Counted from the first letter of the stretch, positions 1 to 5,625 are shown. The stretch is DNA of 5,679 nucleotides from CAZJZH01 sp964550465 (GCA_964550465.1 CAZJZH010000055.1:1-5679), one strand, 5' to 3'. Notes: generated by a model from the sequence alone, not told the origin. A program made the numbers and translations.

Positions 1-281
1 TCATTCACCCCGGTCGGCGGACGAAAGACGACAATCTGACCGCGCTCTGGTTCGTTGAAACGATAAGAGATTTCATCGATGATCAGATACTCATGATTCT
101 CAAAATTTGGCTCCATCGACGCGCCTTTGACGTAGAAGGGTTGGATCAAGAAATAGCGCACCGGCAAAATGATGGCCAGCGAGATAACAACCACCTTCAC
201 CACCTCAATGACAAAGCTAGCAGTGCTCTGAACTTGCTCGTTCTGACTAATTTGTTTAGCGCGATGTTTCCAAAAAAGCAT
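1..281 (-). CDS. lepB: Signal peptidase I, N-terminal part (gene runs off the left edge)
   Basis: Translating the minus strand from the ATG at 281 gives 93 codons with no stop before the window edge, so the C-terminal part is missing. Signal peptidase I is a membrane-anchored serine protease that removes signal peptides from exported proteins outside the membrane. Visible parts are a short charged cytoplasmic N-terminus, one hydrophobic membrane segment at about residues 23-46 (FVIEVVKVVVISLAIILP and on), then the family signature KGASMEPNF, in which Ser55 is the expected nucleophile. The following YLIIDEISYRF and RGQIVVFRPP are typical of the conserved stretch after the serine. The catalytic lysine would lie beyond the edge. 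The start is fixed by an in-frame TAG 12 bases upstream with no other start between. No Shine-Dalgarno site is seen; a -10-like hexamer sits 6 bases before the ATG. The gene is divergent from the LCP gene. The family is clear, but completeness cannot be judged. Confidence 0.92.
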   Translation of the reverse strand, partial: MLFWKHRAKQISQNEQVQSTASFVIEVVKVVVISLAIILPVRYFLIQPFYVKGASMEPNFENHEYLIIDEISYRFNEPERGQIVVFRPPTGVN

Positions 282-287
282 AGCTAA

Positions 288-293
288 ATTATG
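288..293 (-). promoter_or_regulatory. Candidate -10 element of lepB
   Basis: On the minus strand CATAAT (5 of 6 matches to TATAAT) ends 6 bases before the lepB ATG, so transcription would begin at or next to the start codon. No convincing -35 hexamer lies at the right distance. A second, weaker hexamer, TACTAT, lies at 297-302. This is a candidate only. Confidence 0.4.
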
Positions 294-348
294 CTAATAG
301 TAATCCCCAGTCTACCAGCAATAGACCTAAAAATCAAATGACCAATAC

Positions 349-378
349 TTGCCCCAAAACCAACAGCTAAGGTATAAT
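349..378 (+). promoter_or_regulatory. Promoter of the LCP gene, probably giving a leaderless mRNA
   Basis: TTGCCC at 349-354 and a perfect TATAAT at 373-378 are separated by 18 bases, a standard primary sigma factor layout. Only 7 bases separate the -10 from the ATG at 386, so the predicted transcription start falls at about the first base of the start codon. There is no Shine-Dalgarno sequence. The region shared with divergent lepB (282-385) also contains a small inverted repeat, GTCTA at 310-314 and TAGAC at 322-326, which may be chance. Confidence 0.7.
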
Positions 379-385
379 ACTGCCC

Positions 386-1873
386 ATGGACACAATTCAA
401 ATTGATTTATCAAAGATGGCTAGTGACAGCGGTGAACAACCATCACTGCCACCACCTGACCAACTGCCGCCTCGACGGCGTCGGCGCACCACCTGGGCCA
501 TTCTTTTTTTGATTGCCGTGGTGATTGTCGGTGGCATTATCATTACGAGCGGTGGTAAGGCTGACGCGGACGGCGCAGCCGCTGAACAACCGGGACTGTG
601 GACGCAGATCAAGCGATTGGTCACCAGTGGTGACAAGGAGTTAGCCGGTGAGGCAGACGGGCGAATCAATTTTCTCCTGCTTGGTATGGGTGGCTTGGGT
701 CATGATGGACCATACCTGACTGATACGATTATTTTAGCCAGCTTGGATCCGGAAACCAAGCAAGTAGCCCTGCTGTCTATCCCCCGTGATTTAGTCATCC
801 CGATTCCTGGCTACGGTTGGCGTAAAATTAACAATGCTAATGCTTACGGTGAAGTCAAAGAAGCGGGTAGCGGTCCCCGACTAGCTGCCCAGACTATCTC
901 TTCTGTTTTTGCCGTACCAATCCATTACTACGTCAGGGTTGATTTCGCTGGCTTCCGTGAATTTATCGATGAATTTGGTGGCATTGAGGTCTGTGTCGAC
1001 AACACCTTTACCGATTACCAGTACCCCACTGCTGACTACGGCACTCAAACCATTCGCTTTGAAGAAGGTTGTCAGAAAATGGATGGTGAAACAGCCCTAC
1101 AGTTTGCCCGCAGCCGTCATGGTAACAATGGCGAAGGCTCAGACTTTGCTCGTAGTCGCCGGCAGCAGAAAGTTATCCTAGCCACCAAAGAAAAAGTCTT
1201 GTCATTTGGCAACCTGATTAACCCGTTAACCTTCCGCAAGCTGTACGGTCAGTACACTGATCACGTCGCTACCAATATGGAGCTGTGGGAGTTACTGCGC
1301 TTAGCTAATATGGTTAAAGACGTGGACCGAGATACTATCATCAGTCACGGCCTGACCGAAGGGCCAGGTGGCCATCTGGAAGTAGTCATTGGCGAAGATG
1401 GCGCCTTTCTCCTCCAGCCACCAGGTGGTAATTTTGATGCTATCCGTGATCTGGTAGCCAATATCTTGGGTCAAGACACTGATGCTGCCACCGTGGTAAC
1501 CAACCAGGCTGAGCCAGAGCCGGTAGTGGATGAAGAAAAGGAACAGCTACTCAAGCAGGCCACTAAAGAAAATGTATCAATTGAAATACGCAACGGCACC
1601 TTTGTCTCCGGCTTAGCTGGGCAAACTCAGAGCCACCTAGACAGCCTCGGCTTTGACGTACCAACGACCGGCAACGCCCCATTCCGCGACTTTGAACGAA
1701 CCGTCATTTACAATCTATCTGATGAAGCGGAACTCGATACTATCACCTATCTAACTGAAGAGCTGTCAGCCAACGTGGCCACAAATGTACCAAGCTGGGT
1801 CTTTAATATAGCTGAATCAGATATCGTGGTCATTATGGGTGAAGCGGCGGCTAATTTGAGTTTTGTTGAGTAA
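386..1873 (+). CDS. LytR-CpsA-Psr (LCP) family envelope glycopolymer transferase with LytR C-terminal domain
   Basis: This is a 495-residue membrane protein. LCP enzymes transfer lipid-linked glycopolymers onto peptidoglycan or another surface acceptor outside the membrane. The order seen is: a proline- and arginine-rich cytoplasmic tail (1-35) ending in a run of arginines, one membrane segment at about 37-54, a linker, and the LCP domain at about 93-275. Family marks in that domain are RINFLLLGMGG (93-103), the LTDTIIL segment with Asp113, SIPRD (131-135), KINNANAYG (147-154), ALQFARSRH (237-245) and the arginine-rich SDFARSRRQQK (252-262). These Asp and Arg residues are the ones that bind metal and pyrophosphate in characterised members. 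A LytR_C-type domain follows at about 397-485, opening with VSIEIRNGT. Cys203 and Cys229 are the only cysteines and could form a disulfide (inference). The start is supported by the promoter just upstream. No hairpin terminator follows, so transcription may continue into the next gene. The polymer and acceptor cannot be told from sequence. Confidence 0.93.
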   Translation: MDTIQIDLSKMASDSGEQPSLPPPDQLPPRRRRRTTWAILFLIAVVIVGGIIITSGGKADADGAAAEQPGLWTQIKRLVTSGDKELAGEADGRINFLLLGMGGLGHDGPYLTDTIILASLDPETKQVALLSIPRDLVIPIPGYGWRKINNANAYGEVKEAGSGPRLAAQTISSVFAVPIHYYVRVDFAGFREFIDEFGGIEVCVDNTFTDYQYPTADYGTQTIRFEEGCQKMDGETALQFARSRHGNNGEGSDFARSRRQQKVILATKEKVLSFGNLINPLTFRKLYGQYTDHVATNMELWELLRLANMVKDVDRDTIISHGLTEGPGGHLEVVIGEDGAFLLQPPGGNFDAIRDLVANILGQDTDAATVVTNQAEPEPVVDEEKEQLLKQATKENVSIEIRNGTFVSGLAGQTQSHLDSLGFDVPTTGNAPFRDFERTVIYNLSDEAELDTITYLTEELSANVATNVPSWVFNIAESDIVVIMGEAAANLSFVE

Positions 1874-1901
1874 CTTTTTCTGTCGCTATTGTTTTGAAAA
1901 A

Positions 1902-1949
1902 CCTTGACAGGAATTTTATTTTTGATAATCTATCCTATTACTGTCAAGG
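1902..1949. repeat. Perfect 9-bp inverted repeat around a promoter (operator-like)
   Basis: CCTTGACAG at 1902-1910 is exactly repeated in inverse as CTGTCAAGG at 1941-1949, with 30 AT-rich bases between. The left arm contains the -35 hexamer. The right arm begins at about the predicted transcription start. This placement fits a two-site operator, or a hairpin early in a longer transcript. Which it is cannot be decided from sequence. Confidence 0.6.
1904..1931 (+). promoter_or_regulatory. Promoter of the 122-residue protein gene
   Basis: A consensus -35, TTGACA (1904-1909), is followed after 16 bases by TAATCT (1926-1931). TG at 1923-1924 gives an extended -10 (TGnTAATCT). Initiation would be near 1938, leaving a leader of roughly 80 bases before the ATG at 2021. 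The overlapping GATAAT at 1924-1929 is an alternative -10, but its spacing of 14 is too short. Confidence 0.65.
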
Positions 1950-2008
1950 CCTCATTTGAGCTGACGGTAGCGCAATCGACATAGCCCTTTTAACAACTCG
2001 CCTAGTGA

Positions 2009-2013
2009 AAGGA
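2009..2013 (+). promoter_or_regulatory. Shine-Dalgarno site AAGGA for the 122-residue gene
   Basis: AAGGA ends 7 bases before the ATG at 2021, an ideal distance. It fixes that start, and it is the only clear ribosome binding site among the five gene starts in the window. Confidence 0.75.
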
Positions 2014-2020
2014 TGTTCTG

Positions 2021-2389
2021 ATGGCCTATATTGAAGCAACCTGCTCTTTACTGAAGAAAGACGGTCAGTTGATTGGTGTCAGCTTGGTTGCTGAGCCACA
2101 AACCGAAGCTGAAATCTTTTGTGCTTCTTTCCCCAAAAAATTGAGTGACGAGAAAGACCAGGCGCAAATCGGCATTCGCAATGACACGCAGCTGACCTTT
2201 ATTCACCCCAAAGAAGGCGAAGTATCCTTCGCGCTTCCCGACGATGATATTGAAGCGGTCAGGCAACTAATCACGGGAAAGTCCGGCAATCTCGGCTTGT
2301 ACCGTGATGGCTTCATGACCCCTGGCTTTAAAATTGCACTACAAGATGACGAGAAAAATGTAGAGCGGGAACCTCTGCAACGCGTCTAG
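2021..2389 (+). CDS. Hypothetical protein, 122 residues, acidic and soluble
   Basis: I do not recognise this family. The protein has no signal peptide and no membrane segment, and acidic residues outnumber basic ones by about 21 to 14. Alternating hydrophobic stretches such as QLIGVSLVAE (16-25), TQLTFIHPK (56-64) and EVSFALP (67-73) suggest a small mostly beta fold with a helix at about 76-84 (DIEAVRQLI). The C-terminus (108-122) is charged and probably disordered. There are two cysteines (8 and 34), which are not in a metal-binding pattern. The reading frame is well supported as a real gene: a consensus -35 with extended -10, a leader of about 80 bases, a well-placed Shine-Dalgarno site, and a strong hairpin terminator 10 bases after the TAG stop. 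This makes it a self-contained transcription unit, possibly well expressed. The inverted repeat around its promoter hints at dedicated control. Upstream LCP transcription may also read into it. No function is assigned. Confidence 0.85.
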   Translation: MAYIEATCSLLKKDGQLIGVSLVAEPQTEAEIFCASFPKKLSDEKDQAQIGIRNDTQLTFIHPKEGEVSFALPDDDIEAVRQLITGKSGNLGLYRDGFMTPGFKIALQDDEKNVEREPLQRV

Positions 2390-2399
2390 TCAAAATCCC

Positions 2400-2430
2400 A
2401 AAAGACATTGGCTCACACCAATGTCTTTTT
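2400..2430 (+). terminator. Rho-independent terminator after the 122-residue gene
   Basis: A perfect 12-bp stem pairs AAAAGACATTGG (2400-2411) with CCAATGTCTTTT (2418-2429) around the loop CTCACA. It is followed by a pyrimidine-rich, T-rich tract (2426-2440). It begins 10 bases after the stop codon. Because the stem starts with A's, the minus-strand copy also ends in TTTT, so it may also stop transcripts arriving from der, though that T tract is broken by GGG. Confidence 0.88.
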
Positions 2431-2460
2431 CCTTTCTCTTTTCTGTGTTACTTCCTTACA

Positions 2461-2488
2461 TACGACATACCGCATACGGTATACGACG
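2461..2488. repeat. Four tandem degenerate 7-bp repeats
   Basis: Units begin at 2461, 2468, 2475 and 2482 and all start TAC, with consensus TAC(G/C)(A/G)(C/T)(A/G). They make a small internal palindrome, ATACCG and CGGTAT around CATA (2469-2484). They lie in the non-coding space between the convergent 122-residue and der genes. The array is short and degenerate, so chance is not excluded. Confidence 0.4.
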
Positions 2489-2494
2489 TTATCC

Positions 2495-2547
2495 TAATTA
2501 CTTGCCTCGCCGAATCCCGCGAAGCGGGAGAAGGCGGGTTAATTACT
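2495..2547. repeat. Two-tier GC-rich palindrome flanked by 8-bp direct repeats
   Basis: TAATTACT occurs at 2495-2502 and again at 2540-2547. The 37 bases between form a nested hairpin. The inner stem is TCCCGC (2515-2520) with GCGGGA (2524-2529) around GAA. A symmetrical GAA/GAA internal loop follows, then an outer stem of 2506-2511 with 2533-2538 (six pairs, one G-T). It sits 10 bases after the der stop codon. No T run follows on either strand, so it is not a standard terminator. The flanking repeats look like a target-site duplication of a REP- or MITE-like element (inference). Confidence 0.6.
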
Positions 2548-2557
2548 GCTACCCTCC

Positions 2558-3940
2558 CTACTTCTTATAAAACCGCTGAGTCACAATAATCGGCGTGCCA
2601 ATGTAACCCACCTCCTGGCGAATTTGATTTTCTAAATACCGTAAATATGACTTGTGCAGCTGGGCTTTCTGATGAATTAACAGTTCAAACCGCGGTGGTT
2701 CCGTACCCGTCTGTTGCAGCGTGTAAATATAGGGATGGGCGCGGCCTTTGGCCTGGGCTGGCAGATGACGCTTGACTGCTTTTTTCAAAATCAATTCAAG
2801 CTTCTTTGGCGCCACCGTCCGGCGCTGCTCAGCATGAATAGCGATGACCTCATCCAAAATACCAGTCACCCGACGGCCGGTCTTGGCGGAAGTAAAGGCA
2901 ATCGGTGCCCAGTGCAGTGACGGGAACTGTGCCCGGATGTATTTGACATACCGATCCTGCGTATAGGTGTCTTTGTCTGGGATCAAATCCCACTTGTTAG
3001 CTACAATAATCAGTCCACAGTTGGCATCGATAATTTCCTGCGCCAGCTTAGTGTCTTGAGCGCTGATACGCTGGCTAATATCTACCACCAACACCGCCAC
3101 ATCTGAGGCTTTTAAATTACGAAACGAATGTTTGACCCCGGCCCGCTCCAAGCCCGGTGCCACCCGACTCTTGCGGCGAATACCGGCTGTATCAATCAAA
3201 GTAAATTCATGGTCTTTGTAATTGAAGGCTGCATCCTGAGCTTCCCGGGTCGTACCAGCAAAGGGTGAGACGATCACCCGCTCTTCACCTAAGATGCTAT
3301 TGAGCAAAGAAGACTTGCCGACATTGGGCCGACCAATGAAGCTGACACTAATCCGCTCTGGCTCAGCTGCATACCGACCAGGACTAAACTTCAACTGAGG
3401 CAATAAGATATCTAACAACTCACCAGTACCGCGGCCGGTGATGGCGGCAATCGGCACTGGGTCACCTAAGCCCAACTGGGCAAACTCCCAAGCGCTGGTT
3501 TCTTCGGCCACATTACCAAGCTTATTCACAACTAACAAATATGGTTTACCGGATTTGCGGATGATGTTGGCCACAGTGCGGTCTTCTGGCTGCAAGCCGG
3601 CTTGACCATCAACCACCATCATCAAAAAATCAGCCTGCTTAATCCCCATCTCTGCCTGTTTGATGATATTGGTCTCAATCAAATCATCTGGGTCAACCCG
3701 TTCAGACAACTTCAATTTCTTCGGCAGCTTGGTTTTTGGTAGATAGCCCAAGTCCAGCCCGCCGGTGTCAATCAAATTAAACCGCTTACCGCGCCAGTGG
3801 ACCACACCAAAATTACGGTCACGAGTAGTGCCGGATTCAGGCGAAACGAGCGCCTTGCGTTGTTCAATTAATCGGTTGAACAGTGTCGACTTACCGACAT
3901 TAGTCCGACCAATCAGAGCAACAGTTGGGAATACTTTCAT
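2558..3940 (-). CDS. der: Ribosome-assembly GTPase Der (EngA)
   Basis: Der has two tandem GTPase domains and a KH-like C-terminal domain, and acts in maturation of the large ribosomal subunit. At 460 residues it is full length. Domain 1 has G1 GRTNVGKS (11-18), SGTTRD (36-41) and G3 DTGG (58-61). Domain 2 has GRPNVGKS (203-210), AGTTRE (228-233), G3 DTAG (250-253), G4 NKWD (315-318) and G5 TSAK (350-353). The KH-like part covers about 370-460, with the typical PPRFELLIHQK and SYLRYLENQIR segments. Two features of domain 1 are odd. G4 reads NKLG (139-142) instead of NKxD, and the G5 position reads AA (165-166) instead of SA. There also appears to be a Lys-rich insert at about 66-86 after G3. 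The start is supported by family length and by a TATACT hexamer 8 bases upstream; no Shine-Dalgarno site is seen. It lies 138 bases downstream of rel on the same strand and may have its own promoter. Confidence 0.96.
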   Translation of the reverse strand: MKVFPTVALIGRTNVGKSTLFNRLIEQRKALVSPESGTTRDRNFGVVHWRGKRFNLIDTGGLDLGYLPKTKLPKKLKLSERVDPDDLIETNIIKQAEMGIKQADFLMMVVDGQAGLQPEDRTVANIIRKSGKPYLLVVNKLGNVAEETSAWEFAQLGLGDPVPIAAITGRGTGELLDILLPQLKFSPGRYAAEPERISVSFIGRPNVGKSSLLNSILGEERVIVSPFAGTTREAQDAAFNYKDHEFTLIDTAGIRRKSRVAPGLERAGVKHSFRNLKASDVAVLVVDISQRISAQDTKLAQEIIDANCGLIIVANKWDLIPDKDTYTQDRYVKYIRAQFPSLHWAPIAFTSAKTGRRVTGILDEVIAIHAEQRRTVAPKKLELILKKAVKRHLPAQAKGRAHPYIYTLQQTGTEPPRFELLIHQKAQLHKSYLRYLENQIRQEVGYIGTPIIVTQRFYKK

Positions 3941-3948
3941 ACAGGCAG

Positions 3949-3977
3949 AGTATACAGAGGCTGGGGAAGAAAAGCAA
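3949..3977 (-). promoter_or_regulatory. Promoter of der, probably giving a leaderless mRNA
   Basis: On the minus strand TATACT (plus positions 3949-3954) lies 8 bases before the der ATG. A weak -35, TTGCTT (3972-3977), stands 17 bases further up. The predicted transcription start falls within a base or two of the ATG. The promoter begins just after the hairpin that follows rel, so der could be transcribed independently of rel. Confidence 0.55.
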
Positions 3978-3986
3978 AGACACGGC

Positions 3987-4073
3987 AGATATCAGATATG
4001 GGATTATGGGATATATAGTAGCTACAGCAACCCTCTCAGGGCGACAAAACCCCATATCTCATATCTGATATCT
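3987..4073 (-). repeat. Large imperfect hairpin between rel and der
   Basis: The 14 bases at 3987-4000 (AGATATCAGATATG) are the exact reverse complement of 4060-4073. Pairing continues with one G-T pair and then nine pairs with one bulged base, 4002-4010 with 4051-4058, giving a stem of about 24 pairs around a 40-base loop. The loop contains a small CCCT/AGGG hairpin (4031-4041). On the minus strand it starts 5 bases after the rel stop. The tract that follows is pyrimidine-rich (TTTGCTTTTC) rather than a clean T run, so a role in ending or protecting the rel mRNA is possible but unproven. Confidence 0.6.
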
Positions 4074-4080
4074 CATCTCT
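4053..4080. repeat. Four tandem degenerate 7-bp repeats at the 3' end of rel
   Basis: Units start at 4053, 4060, 4067 and 4074 (CATATCT twice, then GATATCT, then CATCTCT), with consensus (C/G)AT(A/C)TCT. The last unit overlaps the first two bases of the rel stop codon on the plus strand. Two related units in opposite orientation occur at 3987-4000, and the two sets together make the hairpin described for this region. Confidence 0.5.
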
Positions 4081-5572
4081 ACTTCTCTAAAATCTTGCCA
4101 ATAAACGACTTACGCCGCTCATTACTGGCGGCTCGAATGCGGTTACGAGCTGAACTACTTTTAACAAACTTGAGCCAATCAGGGTTTGGCCCTTTGCGAT
4201 TTTTGTCCATCAAAATTTCTACGATATCGCCATTCTTTAACTGGTGATCTAGCGCCACCTGCTGTTCATTAACATAGGCGCGGCTACACTTGTTACCAAT
4301 ATCGGTATGAATAGCATAGGCAAAGTCAACCGGCGTGCTCTCCATTGGTAAATCAATCACATCACCCTTAGGCGTGAAGACAAAGATGCGATCTTTGAGA
4401 ACATCCACCTTCAGCCGCTCTAAGTTTTTTTGATTCTCAGCAATTTCCTTACTCCACTCAGTCAATTCTTGGACCCAATCCATGGCCTTGTCCGGACGAT
4501 AACTAGCTCCACCCTTCTTTTCGTCATACTGCCAATGCGCCGCCACACCAAACTCGGCCTGACGATGCATCTCCCCAGTCCGAATCTGAAACTCTACCAC
4601 TTGCTGGTCTTTGGTGGTGACAGTGGTATGCAATGATTGATAGCCATTAGCTTTTGGCTGAGCGATATAATCTTTGATGCGACCGGGAATAGGTGTCCAG
4701 AGCTGATGAATCACCCCCAAGACGCGATAGCAGTCCGACACGGTGTTAACGATCACCCGCAAAGCCACTAGGTCATGAATGCGATTGACATCACCATCGT
4801 AACGCATCAACTTCTGGTAGAGGCTGTACAAGTGCTTCACTCGACCAGTAATAGTAAAATCTGTGAATTGATCCCCTTGGAGTTGTTGCTCCAACTGTTT
4901 TTGAACTCGGCGCAGGTATTTTTCTTGCCGCGTCCGTCGTTGCTTGGCTACATTCATCACCCACTGGTACTCATCGGGAAAGGCATAGCGAAAAGCCGTG
5001 TCCTCGATCATATCCTTATACTCATTCATACCCAAGCGATTAGCAATGGGCGCGTAAATCTCCAAACTCTCCAGAGCAATCCGCTTGGCTTTGTCCGGTG
5101 GGTGGATATGCAACGTCTGCAGGTTATCAATCCGGTCCGCAAAGCGAATAACGATCACTCGCAAGTCGACCGCCATGGCCACAAACATTTTGCGCAGGTT
5201 TTCGATGTAGCGCTCCACCCCGCGATACTTAACCTTACCCACCTTGGTCACCCCTTCCACCACAAAAGCAATATCTGCCCCAAAGTCTTTGGTGATATCA
5301 TCGATGGTCTTGTCTGTTTCTTCTGGCACATCATGAAGCAAGGCTGCTGCCACCGTGTCTGGACTCATGCCAGTCTTAGCCAACAACAAAGCGGCATTAG
5401 CCGGATGAACAAAATATGGCTCACCGGTCATGCGCTTTTGGCCTTGGTGAGCATCTTGGGCATAATCATAAGCTAGGCGGATAACATCAATATCCGCTTC
5501 CGGATGGAAGCGCTGTGCTGCCTCAAGAATTTCTTCAACCGCCACTGGTTGTTGGGTTTTTTTATCAGCCAT
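4079..5572 (-). CDS. rel: Bifunctional (p)ppGpp synthetase/hydrolase of the Rel (RSH) family, short form without ZFD and ACT domains
   Basis: Rel makes (p)ppGpp from ATP and GDP or GTP, and also hydrolyses it, to control growth under starvation. This protein has 497 residues; ordinary long Rel proteins have about 700-750. Hydrolase HD domain (about 38-155): GQKRMTGEPYFVHP with His56, LLHDVPEET with His80-Asp81 and Glu84-Glu85, and ADRIDN with Asp146 and Asn150. Synthetase domain (about 240-350): GRVKHLYSLYQK, IHDLVALRV with Asp267, GRIKDYIAQPKANGYQSLHTT (297-317), EFQIRT with Glu327, and AEFGVAAHWQY. The RIKD sequence (298-301) is the RXKD form seen in bifunctional enzymes rather than the EXDD form of RelA. 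A TGS domain covers about 395-455 (IFVFTPKGDVIDLP through LKNGDIVEIL). The protein ends just after SSARNRIR, in the first helix beyond TGS. The usual zinc-finger and ACT parts are absent, with a clean stop and no sign of frameshift. No Shine-Dalgarno site is seen. Both activities are likely retained. Confidence 0.95.
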   Translation of the reverse strand: MADKKTQQPVAVEEILEAAQRFHPEADIDVIRLAYDYAQDAHQGQKRMTGEPYFVHPANAALLLAKTGMSPDTVAAALLHDVPEETDKTIDDITKDFGADIAFVVEGVTKVGKVKYRGVERYIENLRKMFVAMAVDLRVIVIRFADRIDNLQTLHIHPPDKAKRIALESLEIYAPIANRLGMNEYKDMIEDTAFRYAFPDEYQWVMNVAKQRRTRQEKYLRRVQKQLEQQLQGDQFTDFTITGRVKHLYSLYQKLMRYDGDVNRIHDLVALRVIVNTVSDCYRVLGVIHQLWTPIPGRIKDYIAQPKANGYQSLHTTVTTKDQQVVEFQIRTGEMHRQAEFGVAAHWQYDEKKGGASYRPDKAMDWVQELTEWSKEIAENQKNLERLKVDVLKDRIFVFTPKGDVIDLPMESTPVDFAYAIHTDIGNKCSRAYVNEQQVALDHQLKNGDIVEILMDKNRKGPNPDWLKFVKSSSARNRIRAASNERRKSFIGKILEK

Positions 5573-5582
5573 AGGTATTACT

Positions 5583-5609
5583 ATTGTACCTTAACCACAG
5601 ATTGGACAA
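5583..5609 (-). promoter_or_regulatory. Candidate promoter of rel
   Basis: On the minus strand TACAAT (5583-5588) lies 10 bases before the rel ATG. TTGTCC (5604-5609) is a possible -35, although the spacing of 15 is short. Transcription would begin about 3-4 bases before the ATG, leaving no room for a Shine-Dalgarno site. The -35 is uncertain. Confidence 0.45.
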
Positions 5610-5625
5610 AAGGGCAAAACCCCTC

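Noticed and set aside
93..287. Plus-strand open frame of 64 codons at the left end
   Set aside because: It is the antisense shadow of lepB, whose minus-strand translation contains the signal peptidase signature.
397..669. Minus-strand open frame of 90 codons, and the plus-strand frame at 909-1181
   Set aside because: Both lie inside the LCP gene in other frames and have no motif or start signal of their own.
1941..1949. TTGACA in the right arm of the inverted repeat as a minus-strand promoter
   Set aside because: No good -10 lies 15-19 bases further along the minus strand, and the transcript would run antisense into the LCP gene. The arm is better explained as part of the inverted repeat.
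2048..2266. Minus-strand open frame of 72 codons opposite the 122-residue gene
   Set aside because: It has no promoter or Shine-Dalgarno site, whereas the plus-strand frame has a promoter, a Shine-Dalgarno site and a terminator.
2506..2538. GC-rich hairpin as the der terminator
   Set aside because: No T run follows on the minus strand; the sequence continues GGCAAGTAATTAGG. The nearby hairpin at 2400-2430 is a better terminator candidate.
2714..2920. Plus-strand open frame of 68 codons, and the one at 4430-4636
   Set aside because: They are shadows of der and rel respectively, with no supporting signals.
4053..4080. Heptad repeats as a CRISPR array
   Set aside because: The units are 7 bp, contiguous and without spacers, and no cas gene is present.
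3765..4247. Plus-strand open frame of 160 codons across the der start, the spacer and the rel end
   Set aside because: It overlaps two well-supported genes in antisense and runs through the repeat hairpin. It has no ribosome binding site.
4775..5476. Plus-strand open frame of 233 codons
   Set aside because: It lies wholly inside rel on the opposite strand. Its translation resembles no protein, and rel has all its family motifs in the other frame.
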